Part shown: piece after piece, positions 1-9,175 of the stretch
Layout of the letters: every line of letters starts with the position of its first letter
How positions within the stretch are numbered: the stretch's first letter is position 1
Assembly: GCA_020636155.1 (NCBI GenBank)
Contig: JACJYM010000009.1
Location: 59,075 to 123,074 of the forward strand
Direction of reading: 5' to 3'
Origin: Lewinellaceae bacterium
Lineage (GTDB): Bacteria; Bacteroidota; Bacteroidia; Chitinophagales; Saprospiraceae
Length of the DNA stretch: 64,000 nt
Position numbers and translations under genes: made by a program
The notes under the pieces: model-generated
What the model was told of the DNA's origin: nothing
Databases searched by the model: none
Seen by the model: the letters and a program-made list of their open reading frames with translations, nothing else

Positions 1-3000
1 TCAGGCAGCCCGTTGATCTGCGTAGTGATCGTGTACAGGTTGGACTGGCCCCTAGTGGTGATCGTCGTTTGTATCTGACCTATGGAGCTACTCGTACTTG
101 CGATGCTTGCATTCAGCGTATTGATCTGCGATTCATAGCCTAGGTAGTCATTCTCATCGCTGATCTGGTCATAGATATTGTCCAGTGCGGTCATATCACT
201 ATCCATCTGGCTCTGTAGTGCCGTGAGGCTGGTCTCCTCCGATGGTGTGGGATCGTAGGCACCGTCTATGCCTGTGGCGATGGCATAGTACTGGGCTACC
301 GTGGTAGCACTATTCATAAAGCTCACCAGACTGGAGCAGTGCTGCCAGTAGTTGGGATCGGCGGTAGCCAGTATCGTATAGATGTAGTAATCTATCTGCC
401 ACTGCTCCTGCTCGCTGTAGGGATTGCCACTCCAGCCACCATTGTTGTTCTGGATGGTCGTGATCAGGTACTGGATGGCAGCCTCGCTGCAGTAGGTCGT
501 GGGATTGATACCACCAGTGGTGTCCGGCCATGGGTGCTCCTCACCCGGGCTGCCCCCGCCTCCCCCGAAGGGATTAGTCGGCACCCCACAGTCCGGCGTA
601 TTGGCACAGGTCGTTGCCACATCACTTCCGTCACTTTTAAACCAATTGTTACCCCCTAGCGTAGAGGGCACGATGTTCTGCGGCCGGGTACCCGATTGGT
701 TGGGATTGACGGTAAAGAGATTTTCCTGTCCCGCATCCACATAATCAGAACTGGATGGTGATCCGCTGAGGTATAGCTCTGCTTTATTGCCGCCTCCACT
801 CCACAGATTGCCTGCATAGGGCTGTTCTTCTATGGTCGCATTGTAGAGGTATAGGCCAGTATTATTATTTGTAAAAGTAAAGTTCTTGACATTGGCATCA
901 TCAAATGGTGCCGCTCTACCGCAATTCCCATTAAATTGTATTCCAATGTCTACATTATTGATATAATTGCAACAAAAATAATTATTCCCTGAAAGAAGTA
1001 GATTTATCCCTCTATTATTCAAATTACTACTAGAATAAATATTATTACCCCTATAAACATCTATTCTAGAATTTACCAAATCAATTCCTACACTCTTTGA
1101 TCCATTTAAAAAAATTGAATTATTTTCAATTAAGGTTGAATTTATACTACCTCCAGTAATTGCACTACCTTTTGAATTGATGATAAATGTATTATTACTT
1201 ATACTATTTCCCAATCCATTATTAAAGTTGAAAGTTGTGTTATTAAGTGATAACCCACTACAATTTATCGAATGACCAAAATTGGACATAGTAAATTCGT
1301 TGTTATCTAATTTTATTCCTCGAATATTACATAAATTGAATAAAACCCCATTTATTGATTCATATATCTCATTGTCTACAAAATCAAAATACAAATTATA
1401 TGTAGAACTTGTATAAATTGGGCTGCAATTAACGACATCACTTGAAAAATTTATAAATTCATTTTTCTGCAATGATGTTCTACACTGTTTACCCCCAAAG
1501 GTAAAAACACCTATATACATATTATCAAACACGTTATTTTTAAGAATTGATACTTCTACCACGTCTGGTTTAATAAAAACACCAATTCCAGAACTAGTCA
1601 TTTGAAATGTACTACTACCAAAATTAAAGTTACTCCCAGCCAAATTTTGAAATGAACAATATTTTAAATTTACATATCCTGTATTCGACACAAAACCGTT
1701 TCTAATACCGGAAAATAGCTCATGCGCAATGGACAGATTCGATATATTTTCAATCAATATTCCGGCGTAAGTAATTCTATCTGGAATGTTGACACTATTA
1801 TAATTGTCAGGATAATTCTGCTGACCACTATAAGGATCTTTTAATAGATAGGTACACTTATACGTATTGTAACTGATGGCATGATTGATCGACTGAGGCG
1901 TCGTATTGTCAGCATAAATCCCTATATAGCAAGCGTCAAAAAGGTTGCTATAAATGTAATTAAGCGTACTGCCATCTATCCTCAGTCCATATTCTGCATC
2001 GTAGACCTCGTTGTTATAAAAGAGGATCTTACCATGATTGACGATGCCTCGCCACATGTGGTCGCAGCCGTACAAGAACGAATTGACCAGCCAAAACTGG
2101 CCTGAGGAGCCATTGTAAGAATTGACAATCTGAGAGCCTTCTTCCATATAGAAGCTACAGTTGTTGAACTTATACTGTACGTCTATATTCAACGTACCAT
2201 TGACATAGACATCTACCGGACCTACCAGCTGTGTGGAGGGCAGTACATTACTACTTATGAGATCGCTGAGGTTGACCGTCCCTCCTGTACCTATTGATAT
2301 ACCATTGGTCTGCGCTGCCGTACAGGCAGGCGGTGGTATACTCACCATCACACACTCGGTCTCGCAACAGCCGTCAGTCCCTGTAAGGGTGAGACATACC
2401 TTATAATCTCCGTAGCCCGGAAAGGTGTGAGTGGTAATTCCGGCAGTAGTTGCCGTAGTACCATCACCAAAGTCCCATGAGTATGTAATGACATCCTCAG
2501 CAGGGATATCTGTATCATAGACAGGATTAAAAGTATAAACAAACTCCGATTGCTGAATAGGTGCTATGGTCGCCAGATAGTCAAGCTCACAAGAGAGCTT
2601 GATTGCGTCGAGCAAAAGGCCTATCTGACTTCCACTAATATCGTCATCTTTGGCAGGAACAAAAAATATCCATTCATAGTCAATTGGAACAGTACCTTCA
2701 GACGAGTCTCCATAAAATGGAAGTTCAAATGTTGCACATAAATTGATCCAACTTCCAGGACTAATAAACGGTGATTGATAAACTTTAGGTGAATATGGCT
2801 GACAACCGGGTTCCGAAAGATCTGAACACCCAAATAAAGGATAAGTCAAAAATGCAGGTGGTTGCCATACTGGGGGTAAAGAGCTTGGAGGGAAATTAGT
2901 AACCGGATCTTGTGCTTCATCTACATTTAAAATTACAATATCAAGCCAAAACTCATAGAGATCGTCATCTTGAAGATGTGACAATCTAGCATCCATGTCT

Positions 3001-3368
3001 AAGAAATAAAGTCTGTTTCCCCTAATTTGCACAGGATAACCTATAAACTCAGAATGATTATAAGGTTCTGAAGGGCCAGTGAAACTATAAAGCAAACGTG
3101 CGAAATTATCTCCTTCTGAAGCAGGAATACCATTTGGATTTGTAACAGAAATTCCAATACTTAATACATCACAAGTGCCATATCCAGCTATCCATGGAGA
3201 AATACAATCTTTATTAAACTGATCTAATTGATTGCCAACGTCGCAAGCAGGGTCAGATGAAATAACTTCAAATCCTTCATCAATCAATAAAGTGCCACAA
3301 TTAGAAACACACCCCTGCCCTATCAATGGCGAGATGGGTAGATCCACAAAAAATAAGCTAAGCACCAT
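1..3368 (-). CDS. Giant secreted PKD / right-handed beta-helix surface protein, partial (5' two thirds)
   Basis: One uninterrupted minus-strand reading frame runs from about 3404 to the left edge, checked in several stretches; the C-terminus lies outside the window. Order: a hydrophobic signal segment (around VLSLFFVDLPISPLIGQG), a jelly-roll-like N-terminal region, a PKD domain near 2340-2580 (ITYSWDFGDGT), then about 500 residues of Asn/Ser/Ile-rich repeats typical of right-handed beta-helices, then a glycine/proline linker and a Gln/Ser-rich region. I expect a T9SS sorting domain beyond the edge (inference). The first ATG in this frame is 3368. The better start is 3486, but that ATG is out of frame because of the TTGG tract. 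Base composition changes sharply inside the gene: GC-rich below about 870, very AT-rich at 900-1750. Probably an exported adhesin-like protein. Confidence 0.8.
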   Translation of the reverse strand, partial: MVLSLFFVDLPISPLIGQGCVSNCGTLLIDEGFEVISSDPACDVGNQLDQFNKDCISPWIAGYGTCDVLSIGISVTNPNGIPASEGDNFARLLYSFTGPSEPYNHSEFIGYPVQIRGNRLYFLDMDARLSHLQDDDLYEFWLDIVILNVDEAQDPVTNFPPSSLPPVWQPPAFLTYPLFGCSDLSEPGCQPYSPKVYQSPFISPGSWINLCATFELPFYGDSSEGTVPIDYEWIFFVPAKDDDISGSQIGLLLDAIKLSCELDYLATIAPIQQSEFVYTFNPVYDTDIPAEDVITYSWDFGDGTTATTAGITTHTFPGYGDYKVCLTLTGTDGCCETECVMVSIPPPACTAAQTNGISIGTGGTVNLSDLISSNVLPSTQLVGPVDVYVNGTLNIDVQYKFNNCSFYMEEGSQIVNSYNGSSGQFWLVNSFLYGCDHMWRGIVNHGKILFYNNEVYDAEYGLRIDGSTLNYIYSNLFDACYIGIYADNTTPQSINHAISYNTYKCTYLLKDPYSGQQNYPDNYNSVNIPDRITYAGILIENISNLSIAHELFSGIRNGFVSNTGYVNLKYCSFQNLAGSNFNFGSSTFQMTSSGIGVFIKPDVVEVSILKNNVFDNMYIGVFTFGGKQCRTSLQKNEFINFSSDVVNCSPIYTSSTYNLYFDFVDNEIYESINGVLFNLCNIRGIKLDNNEFTMSNFGHSINCSGLSLNNTTFNFNNGLGNSISNNTFIINSKGSAITGGSINSTLIENNSIFLNGSKSVGIDLVNSRIDVYRGNNIYSSSNLNNRGINLLLSGNNYFCCNYINNVDIGIQFNGNCGRAAPFDDANVKNFTFTNNNTGLYLYNATIEEQPYAGNLWSGGGNKAELYLSGSPSSSDYVDAGQENLFTVNPNQSGTRPQNIVPSTLGGNNWFKSDGSDVATTCANTPDCGVPTNPFGGGGGSPGEEHPWPDTTGGINPTTYCSEAAIQYLITTIQNNNGGWSGNPYSEQEQWQIDYYIYTILATADPNYWQHCSSLVSFMNSATTVAQYYAIATGIDGAYDPTPSEETSLTALQSQMDSDMTALDNIYDQISDENDYLGYESQINTLNASIASTSSSIGQIQTTITTRGQSNLYTITTQINGLP

Positions 3369-3387
3369 GAGGGGGATCTTGAGAAAC

Positions 3388-3486
3388 TCAAAGAGTTTTA
3401 GCTTGGTTGGTTGGTTGGTTGGTTGGTTGGTTGGTTGGTTGGTTAAGGTGAAGAACTGAGTTCTTCGATTTTTGGTTCTTTTTCAT
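3388..3486 (-). other. Out-of-frame 32-codon leader of the surface protein (phase OFF state)
   Basis: The ATG at 3486 begins a basic N-terminus (MKKNQKSKNSVLHL), reads through the TTGG tract as repeated NQPT, then hits TGA at 3390-3388. The long downstream frame sits one base away. The distance from this ATG to the downstream frame (codon at 3404) is 82 nt; losing one 4-bp unit (78) or gaining two (90) joins them. No other ATG lies upstream in the downstream frame before its stop at 3485-3483. The likely native start is therefore here, and the sequenced copy is switched off, or the tract length was misassembled. Confidence 0.7.
3403..3444 (-). repeat. Tetranucleotide tract, 10.5 x TTGG (CCAA on the coding strand)
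   Basis: Forty-two bases of perfect TTGG repeat lie inside the 5' coding region of the surface protein. Because a 4-bp unit shifts frame at each slip, and the tract reads NQPT in all three frames, it can act as a translational on/off switch. CCAA tracts do this in Haemophilus haemoglobin-binding protein genes (established knowledge); the role here is inferred. Confidence 0.85.
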
Positions 3487-3520
3487 GTTATTAGAATTTT
3501 TAGAACGTTATACAATGTGT

Positions 3521-3528
3521 CAAATATA
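3521..3528 (-). promoter_or_regulatory. Bacteroidota -7 box (TATATTTG) for the surface protein gene
   Basis: Exact TAnnTTTG match on the minus strand, 35 nt before the ATG at 3486. No well-spaced -33 TTG was found. The rest of the AT-rich stretch 3529-3747 shows no gene. Confidence 0.5.
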
Positions 3529-3747
3529 AAAATTAAAATCAACTTTCGTTCTTTTCTGTCTATTTATTTTTCAACTTTAACATATTAAATTTTAACTAAT
3601 AATCAATATTTTATATATGTTTTATTTCTATATGTCTAATAGCTTTCTTATATTAAATATAGCTTACCAAGTGTGCTTTGATACTTTAGCAATCAAGTAA
3701 AATGACAATCTTCACCCCCCTTTCCACCATCAATTTTCCAAAACAAA

Positions 3748-3778
3748 AAGAGGCATCGATTTTTCACCGATGCCTCTT
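3748..3778 (-). terminator. Rho-independent terminator of the atp operon
   Basis: Perfect 11-bp arms (AAGAGGCATCG / CGATGCCTCTT) with a 9-nt loop, followed on the minus strand by a T-rich run (TTTGTTTT). It lies 27 bp after the atpG stop. Confidence 0.85.
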
Positions 3779-3804
3779 GATTAATATCTTATTTTCTATT
3801 ACTC

Positions 3805-4698
3805 TTAACCATTCAAGGCCGCAGCTCCACCAACTATCTCTGATAGCTCTTTGGTGATCGCTTCCTGTCGGGCTTTATTGTAGTTGATTTTCAGTTCTTT
3901 CATAATTTCCTCAGCATTTTCAGTCGCTTTGTCCATCGCGGTCATCCTAGCGCCATGCTCTGAAGCATGGGTATCGAGCACAAACTTTTGAAAGGTGGTC
4001 TGCAAAATGCTAGGTACCAATTCTTTCAACAATTTTTCTTTGCTTGGTTCAAAAATATAATCGGCTTTCTTTCCCTTCGTGTTATCTAGTTCTTTGGATT
4101 GTATCACTGGCAAAAACTGCACAAGTGTCGGCTCTTGTATTGCCGCATTCCTAAATTTGCCATAGCTCACCCAAACTTCATCCAGATCACCGGCTTCGAA
4201 ATCGTCCATCAGCATCTGTGATACTTGAGCCACGTGTTCGTAGCTTAGATCATTAAATAGATTGACAAAGTCTTTTACGATAAGATTCGCATTATACCTT
4301 CTACGCAATACATCGTATCCTTTCTTACCAATACAGACTATCTTAAGCGTACCATTTGCCACATGATGAGCATAGTCTCCTTCAATTTTTGCAATAGCCG
4401 CTTTGACGATATTCGTATTAAAAGCTCCGCACAATCCACGATTTGACGTCACTACGACGACTGCGACGTGTTTCACTTCTCTCACTTGACCAAATGAAGT
4501 AGTGGCATCGCCATCTAGGTTAGAAAGTATGTTTTTTAACATCTTATCCAATCTATTGGCATAAGGTCTCATTTCGGTAATGGCTTGCTGTGCCCGACGC
4601 AGTTTTGCCGCAGATACCATTTTCATGGCTTTTGTAATCTGCTGAGTCGATTGCACCGATTTTATGCGTTCTCGTACTTCCTTGAGCTTACCTGACAT
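3805..4698 (-). CDS. atpG: ATP synthase F1 subunit gamma
   Basis: 297 residues, the usual length. The gamma subunit is the rotating central stalk inside the alpha3beta3 head. Both diagnostic coiled-coil ends are present: an N-terminal helix with IKSVQSTQQITKAMKMVSA and a C-terminal helix with HGARMTAMDKATENAEE and NKARQEAITKELSEI. It is the last gene of the operon, 68 bp after atpA and directly before the terminator. atpD and atpC, which complete F1, are not here; in many Bacteroidota they form a separate unit. Identification is secure. Confidence 0.97.
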   Translation of the reverse strand: MSGKLKEVRERIKSVQSTQQITKAMKMVSAAKLRRAQQAITEMRPYANRLDKMLKNILSNLDGDATTSFGQVREVKHVAVVVVTSNRGLCGAFNTNIVKAAIAKIEGDYAHHVANGTLKIVCIGKKGYDVLRRRYNANLIVKDFVNLFNDLSYEHVAQVSQMLMDDFEAGDLDEVWVSYGKFRNAAIQEPTLVQFLPVIQSKELDNTKGKKADYIFEPSKEKLLKELVPSILQTTFQKFVLDTHASEHGARMTAMDKATENAEEIMKELKINYNKARQEAITKELSEIVGGAAALNG

Positions 4699-4766
4699 TT
4701 AAGTATATTTTGTCTTTAAATAATGAATGGTGAGCCTCCACAATTTTGAAAGCTCACTACATAATA

Positions 4767-6353
4767 CTATTTCTTATATTGAGCACTCAGCTCTGCTGCC
4801 AATGATTTCAATGTATCAAGATCCGTATCTTCCAATTTTCCTTTTCTCAAGTTTTCCAATACATTTGGATGTCTTTGAGCTAGGCTGTTATTAAAGTTTT
4901 CTTCAAAATTTCTCACTTGATTAACAGGCACATCTTTCAATAGACCTTGAGTACCAAGATAGATAATCGCTACTTGCTTTTCTACTGATACCGGAGAGTA
5001 TTGCGGTTGTTTTAGCACTTCCACGTTTCTCTTACCTTTCTCAAGGATGGCCATGGTCGCAGGATCTAGATCTGAACCAAATTTGGCGAAAGCCTCCAAA
5101 TCTCTATATTGAGCCTGATCCAATTTTAATGTTCCGGCTACTTTTTTCATAGATTTTATCTGAGCACTACCCCCTACTCTCGACACAGAGATACCCACGT
5201 TAATCGCCGGTCTTATACCAGCGTTAAATAGATTTGACTCAAGGAATATTTGTCCATCAGTAATCGAAATCACGTTGGTAGGAATATACGCCGAAACGTC
5301 ACCTGCCTGAGTCTCAATGATCGGTAGCGCTGTCAATGAACCTCCTCCTTTCACGATTCCAGCTTCTTTTAATGATTCTGGAAGGTCATTCATGTTTTTA
5401 GCGATATCATCATCATTAATCACCTTGGCCGCTCTTTCTAGCAATCTTGAGTGCAAGTAAAATACGTCACCAGGATAAGCCTCACGACCCGGAGGTCTTC
5501 TCAACAACAAGGAAACCTCACGATAAGCAACGGCTTGCTTTGACAAATCATCATAGATAATCAATGCAGGACGTCCTGTATCTCTAAAATATTCACCTAT
5601 CGCCGCACCAGCGAAAGGAGCATAAAACTGTAATGGAGCAGGATCAGAAGCTGAGGCAGATACTACGACGGTATATGCCATGGCTCCATTGTCCTCAAGT
5701 GATTTCACCACCTGAGCTACTGTAGAGGCCTTCTGCCCAGAGGCCACATAAATACAATATACAGGTTCTCCTCTATCGTAGAATTCTTTTTGATTGATGA
5801 TGGTATCGATGGCGATTGCTGTCTTACCAGTCTGACGGTCACCAATGATTAATTCTCTCTGACCTCTACCAATCGGAATCATCGAGTCGATGGCTTTGAT
5901 ACCCGTCTGCAATGGCTCATTTACCGGTTGACGAAAGATTACGCCTGGGGCTTTTCTTTCGAGCGGCATTGAATATTTCTTACCGCCTATCGGGCCTTTA
6001 CCATCAATAGGTTCTCCCAGTGGATTTACCACCCGACCTACAAATTCTTCTCCTACTTCTAATGAGGCAATTTTTCCGGTTCTACGAACTGTAGATCCTT
6101 CTTTAATACCATCACCAGGGCCTAATAGTACCACACCCACATTGTCTTCCTCGAGGTTCAATACGATGGCTTGAACCCCGTTTTCAAACTCTACCAACTC
6201 ACCCGCCTGTGCTTTTGATAGCCCATATACTCTCGCAATACCGTCTCCGACTTGTAAGACCGTACCTACTTCTTCTAATTCCGCCTCTGTCTTAAAACCT
6301 GAAAGTTGCTGTTTTAATATCGCTGATATTTCATCTGGTTTTACTTCGATCAT
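4767..6353 (-). CDS. atpA: ATP synthase F1 subunit alpha
   Basis: 528 residues. It forms the non-catalytic nucleotide sites of the F1 head. Visible motifs are the P-loop GDRQTGKT near residue 170, with the Gln typical of alpha rather than beta, and the signature PGREAYPGDVFYLHSRLLER near residue 285. An N-terminal beta-barrel and C-terminal helical domain complete the normal architecture. It lies between atpH (37 bp upstream) and atpG, all on one strand. Nothing unusual was seen. Confidence 0.98.
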   Translation of the reverse strand: MIEVKPDEISAILKQQLSGFKTEAELEEVGTVLQVGDGIARVYGLSKAQAGELVEFENGVQAIVLNLEEDNVGVVLLGPGDGIKEGSTVRRTGKIASLEVGEEFVGRVVNPLGEPIDGKGPIGGKKYSMPLERKAPGVIFRQPVNEPLQTGIKAIDSMIPIGRGQRELIIGDRQTGKTAIAIDTIINQKEFYDRGEPVYCIYVASGQKASTVAQVVKSLEDNGAMAYTVVVSASASDPAPLQFYAPFAGAAIGEYFRDTGRPALIIYDDLSKQAVAYREVSLLLRRPPGREAYPGDVFYLHSRLLERAAKVINDDDIAKNMNDLPESLKEAGIVKGGGSLTALPIIETQAGDVSAYIPTNVISITDGQIFLESNLFNAGIRPAINVGISVSRVGGSAQIKSMKKVAGTLKLDQAQYRDLEAFAKFGSDLDPATMAILEKGKRNVEVLKQPQYSPVSVEKQVAIIYLGTQGLLKDVPVNQVRNFEENFNNSLAQRHPNVLENLRKGKLEDTDLDTLKSLAAELSAQYKK

Positions 6354-6390
6354 CTTTTATGATTTTATGTTAATTAGCTAATTTTATCTA

Positions 6391-6951
6391 TTAATATGTT
6401 TTTTCGTAAAGGTCTGTACTGAATTCCTTTTTCAATTTATTCATTTGATAAAGGACACTGCTGTCGTATAGTTTATCGCCTATCTCCACTATATACCCCC
6501 CGATGATTGAAGGATCAATTTCTGTGGTTACTTCTAGTGAGTTCGCTGAGATATTTGAGTCCAAGATTTTCTTTTTGATAGCGTCTAATGAATCATCACT
6601 CAACTGAGACGCCATAGTAATTTTTACTGTTGTGATGCCTCTTAAATCACGATATTGATTGACGAATTCATTGGCAATATATGGTAAATAAGCTTCTCTA
6701 CCTTTATTAAGTACAATGTTAAAAAAAGCATAAGTGAGCTTATTGACCTTGCCGTCAAATAATGCCTTAAATATCTTTGACTTCTTGGAAGCATTGATAA
6801 TAGGACTGTCAATCAATAATTTGAAGTCTCTATTTTCCAGCATTTGCTGAAAGCCGTTTACATCAGACAGTACCTCCTCAGTGACTCCTTGCTCCTGCGA
6901 TAGGTCTAGAAGTGACTTGGCATATCTGCTCGCTAATTTAGTTACTGACAT
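6391..6951 (-). CDS. atpH: ATP synthase F1 subunit delta (OSCP)
   Basis: 186 residues, normal for the delta subunit that joins the peripheral stalk to the top of F1. The N-terminal helical bundle begins VTKLASRYAKSLLDLSQEQG, and the C-terminal part has the family pattern (VTTEIDPSIIGGYIVEIGDK). It lies 23 bp after atpF and 37 bp before atpA, so it is cotranscribed. Sequence conservation in this subunit is low, but position and the two end motifs make the call firm. Confidence 0.95.
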   Translation of the reverse strand: MSVTKLASRYAKSLLDLSQEQGVTEEVLSDVNGFQQMLENRDFKLLIDSPIINASKKSKIFKALFDGKVNKLTYAFFNIVLNKGREAYLPYIANEFVNQYRDLRGITTVKITMASQLSDDSLDAIKKKILDSNISANSLEVTTEIDPSIIGGYIVEIGDKLYDSSVLYQMNKLKKEFSTDLYEKTY

Positions 6952-6974
6952 TTATTGTTAATTGAAAGATTCGA

Positions 6975-7487
6975 TTAATTCAAATTCATATCATCTACCA
7001 TAGACTTCACCAAGCTCTCTTGCTCTTGGTTACCTGCCAATTGTTTTTTGATGACTTTTTCTGCAATTTCTAAAGCCATGTTTCCAACTTGGTTTTTCAC
7101 CTCTACCAAAGCTGCTTTCTTCTGATTGTCAATTTCAGTTTTAGCTGAAGCCACGATTCTTGAAGCTTCCTCTTTAGCCTTATCCTTAGCCTCGTTTACG
7201 ATTTGATTTTTAATATCCTTAGCCTCTTGAAGAATTTTTGATCTTTCTTCTCTTGCCTCCGCAAGAAGTTTTTCATTTTCATACTTCATGTTGGCCATTT
7301 CCTCCTTTGCCTTTTTGGCTTGGTCAAGGGCATCTTGTATATCTCCCTCTCTTTTTTCTAGCGCCTTAGCAATTGGTGTAAATGCAAACTTTCCCATAAT
7401 CCACCAGAAAAGCACAAAAATAATGACTGTCCAAAATACAAGACCTGGACTAGGCATGAAAGGATTGAAGTTTAATAAACTAATCAT
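6975..7487 (-). CDS. atpF: ATP synthase F0 subunit b
   Basis: 170 residues forming the peripheral stalk. One N-terminal membrane helix (residues about 12-32, PGLVFWTVIIFVLFWWIMG) is followed by a long charged Ala/Lys/Glu-rich helix to the C-terminus, as expected for a dimeric b subunit. It is preceded by a 117-bp gap after atpE that holds a hairpin, and followed closely by atpH. Only one b gene is present, so the stalk is probably a homodimer. Confidence 0.96.
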   Translation of the reverse strand: MISLLNFNPFMPSPGLVFWTVIIFVLFWWIMGKFAFTPIAKALEKREGDIQDALDQAKKAKEEMANMKYENEKLLAEAREERSKILQEAKDIKNQIVNEAKDKAKEEASRIVASAKTEIDNQKKAALVEVKNQVGNMALEIAEKVIKKQLAGNQEQESLVKSMVDDMNLN

Positions 7488-7549
7488 ATTTAATTAAATT
7501 TATTTTGAATTTTATCTATTTATCTAATGTCTAAATCTGAATAAAAATC

Positions 7550-7584
7550 GCAGGTCGTCTCCACCAATCGTATCGAAGACCTGC
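7550..7584 (-). promoter_or_regulatory. Intercistronic hairpin between atpE and atpF
   Basis: Arms GCAGGTC / GACCTGC (7 bp, perfect) enclose 21 nt and are followed on the minus strand by GATTTTTAT. It could partly terminate or protect the 3' end of atpBE mRNA. That would suit the higher demand for subunit c; the role is inferred. Confidence 0.5.
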
Positions 7585-7604
7585 ATAAAGTTTTTTTGAA
7601 CCTA

Positions 7605-7808
7605 CTAGAAAAATATTGAAAGGATGATCGCTATCAATGCTGCACCTTCAACGAAGGCCGCCATCAAGATCATACCTGATCTAATATCCCCAGAAGCTTC
7701 AGGTTGTCTTGCAATGGCTTCCATTGCTTTACCACCAATAAGCCCGATTCCGATTCCAGCGCCTATTACGGCTAAACCGGCTCCGATTGCTGCTAATGTA
7801 CCTGTCAT
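7605..7808 (-). CDS. atpE: ATP synthase F0 subunit c
   Basis: 67 residues, two membrane helices joined by the conserved polar loop (ARQPEA). The first helix carries the glycine-rich packing motif GAGIGIGLIGG, and the second carries the ion-binding Glu54 in AAFVEGAALI. The residues around Glu54 lack the Ser/Thr of Na+-binding rings, so the ring is probably proton-coupled (inference). The gene lies 38 bp after atpB, and a hairpin follows before atpF. Confidence 0.97.
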   Translation of the reverse strand: MTGTLAAIGAGLAVIGAGIGIGLIGGKAMEAIARQPEASGDIRSGMILMAAFVEGAALIAIILSIFF

Positions 7809-7846
7809 AATTTTAAAAAATTATATGATTAATTAATAATTACCAA

Positions 7847-9148
7847 TTAGTGATGATCGTCATGACTCTCTGTCGCTGCACCGATATATGATGCTGTCAA
7901 TATCGTAAATACAAATGCTTGAACAAATGCTACTATCAATTCAATAGCCATCATAAACATCGTCAATGGTACTGAAACCAAAGAACCAACAGAGCTTCCA
8001 ACTAAGTTTGCCCCGGAGTTTCCAAAAACGAATATCAACCCGATAAAACTCAGGATGGCGATGTGTCCCGCAGAAATGTTTCCCGCAAGTCGCAGCATCA
8101 AGGTCAATGGCTTAATGAACAAGGACATCACCTCCACAACGGCCAACAAGGGCTTCACTGCCACAGGCACTCCAGGCATCCAGAATACGTGCTGCCAATA
8201 GTGCTTGTTTCCTTTGAAATTGACAAACAAAGCTACAAGAATCGCCAAGACCATTGTCACGGTAAGATTACCTGTCACGTTGGTACTGCCAAAAAATGGC
8301 ACTTGCCCAAATAAATTCAAACCTAGTATGAAAAAGAACACACTCATCAAGATGGGTATGTACTTCATATATTTATCTTTTCCAATAAATGGAATAGCCA
8401 CCTCATCTCTTATAAAAACAAAAAGGGTTTCTAAGATTCCCTGAGTACCAGACGGGGCAGAATGGGGATTTTCTTTATATTTTTTAGCTGCCTTGATAAA
8501 TATCCACATTAAAAATATGGAGACAATAAGCATAGCTAACACATTCTTGCTAATAGAAAAATCATAAAATGAAGATACGCCACCACCGAGCATTCCCGCA
8601 TCCCATGTAGATCTAGATTCACAAGGAAATTTATTGCCTTCATAACAGACGTAAGTTACGTCTCTTTTTTTCCCATCTATTAATTGAGATTCAGTAGTAA
8701 AACCTCCCAAATGAACACTTCCCTCCTGTGGAAAGGTTTTATCAGCAACACGATATACACTGCCCTCATGCATAACATAGCCATTGTAAGATTGGTGACC
8801 GTCTTCGTGATGTCCTATTTCGAAGACATTACTCATGAATACATCCCAGCCTCTATCCTCAGCATAAAGCATGGTAGGCAATGGAATTCTTATCCAATCC
8901 AACAAGCTATAAACATTGGCATCACTGATGTGGTGAATAGCCGTTGATGCGGGATCAAAAGCCGCATGGCCATCATGTGACCCACAGGTACCGTGACTTT
9001 CCTGATGTTCGGAATTGCCATCACTCATCTCATGAGCATGGTCATTATGAGTGTTTTCGTGATGATCATGGTTGTGTTGAGCAAATACTCTCACCCATGA
9101 AAAAATAATCACGACAAGGACGAAACTAATCTTAAATCTGGTATGCAT
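7847..9148 (-). CDS. atpB: ATP synthase F0 subunit a, with His-rich N-terminal extension
   Basis: Subunit a forms the proton channel beside the c ring. The essential arginine is in LMLRLAGNISAGH, and the C-terminal helices include MAIELIVAFVQAFVFTIL. I choose ATG 9148 (433 residues) rather than the in-frame TTG at 9178, because the -7 promoter box covers that TTG. The N-terminus is a signal-like helix ending near VFAQ, then a His/Asp/Glu-rich stretch (HNHDHHENTHNDHAHE) and about 100 further residues before the first canonical helix. Long exported extensions are known in Bacteroidota a subunits; the His density suggests metal binding (speculative). The protein also ends in His-rich DDHH. Confidence 0.95.
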   Translation of the reverse strand: MHTRFKISFVLVVIIFSWVRVFAQHNHDHHENTHNDHAHEMSDGNSEHQESHGTCGSHDGHAAFDPASTAIHHISDANVYSLLDWIRIPLPTMLYAEDRGWDVFMSNVFEIGHHEDGHQSYNGYVMHEGSVYRVADKTFPQEGSVHLGGFTTESQLIDGKKRDVTYVCYEGNKFPCESRSTWDAGMLGGGVSSFYDFSISKNVLAMLIVSIFLMWIFIKAAKKYKENPHSAPSGTQGILETLFVFIRDEVAIPFIGKDKYMKYIPILMSVFFFILGLNLFGQVPFFGSTNVTGNLTVTMVLAILVALFVNFKGNKHYWQHVFWMPGVPVAVKPLLAVVEVMSLFIKPLTLMLRLAGNISAGHIAILSFIGLIFVFGNSGANLVGSSVGSLVSVPLTMFMMAIELIVAFVQAFVFTILTASYIGAATESHDDHH

Positions 9149-9175
9149 AGAAACTACCGTTTTCAAATTTTGGCG

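Noticed and set aside
3403..3444. TTGG tract as a CRISPR-like or minisatellite array
   Set aside because: The unit is 4 bp with no spacers; it lies in a coding frame and is better explained as a slippage tract.
3232..3459. Plus-strand frame containing repeated GWLV
   Set aside because: It is the antisense reading of the TTGG tract and of the surface protein gene.
3529..3747. AT-rich stretch as a replication origin
   Set aside because: No DnaA-box clusters or dnaA/gidA neighbours; AT-rich spacers are common here.
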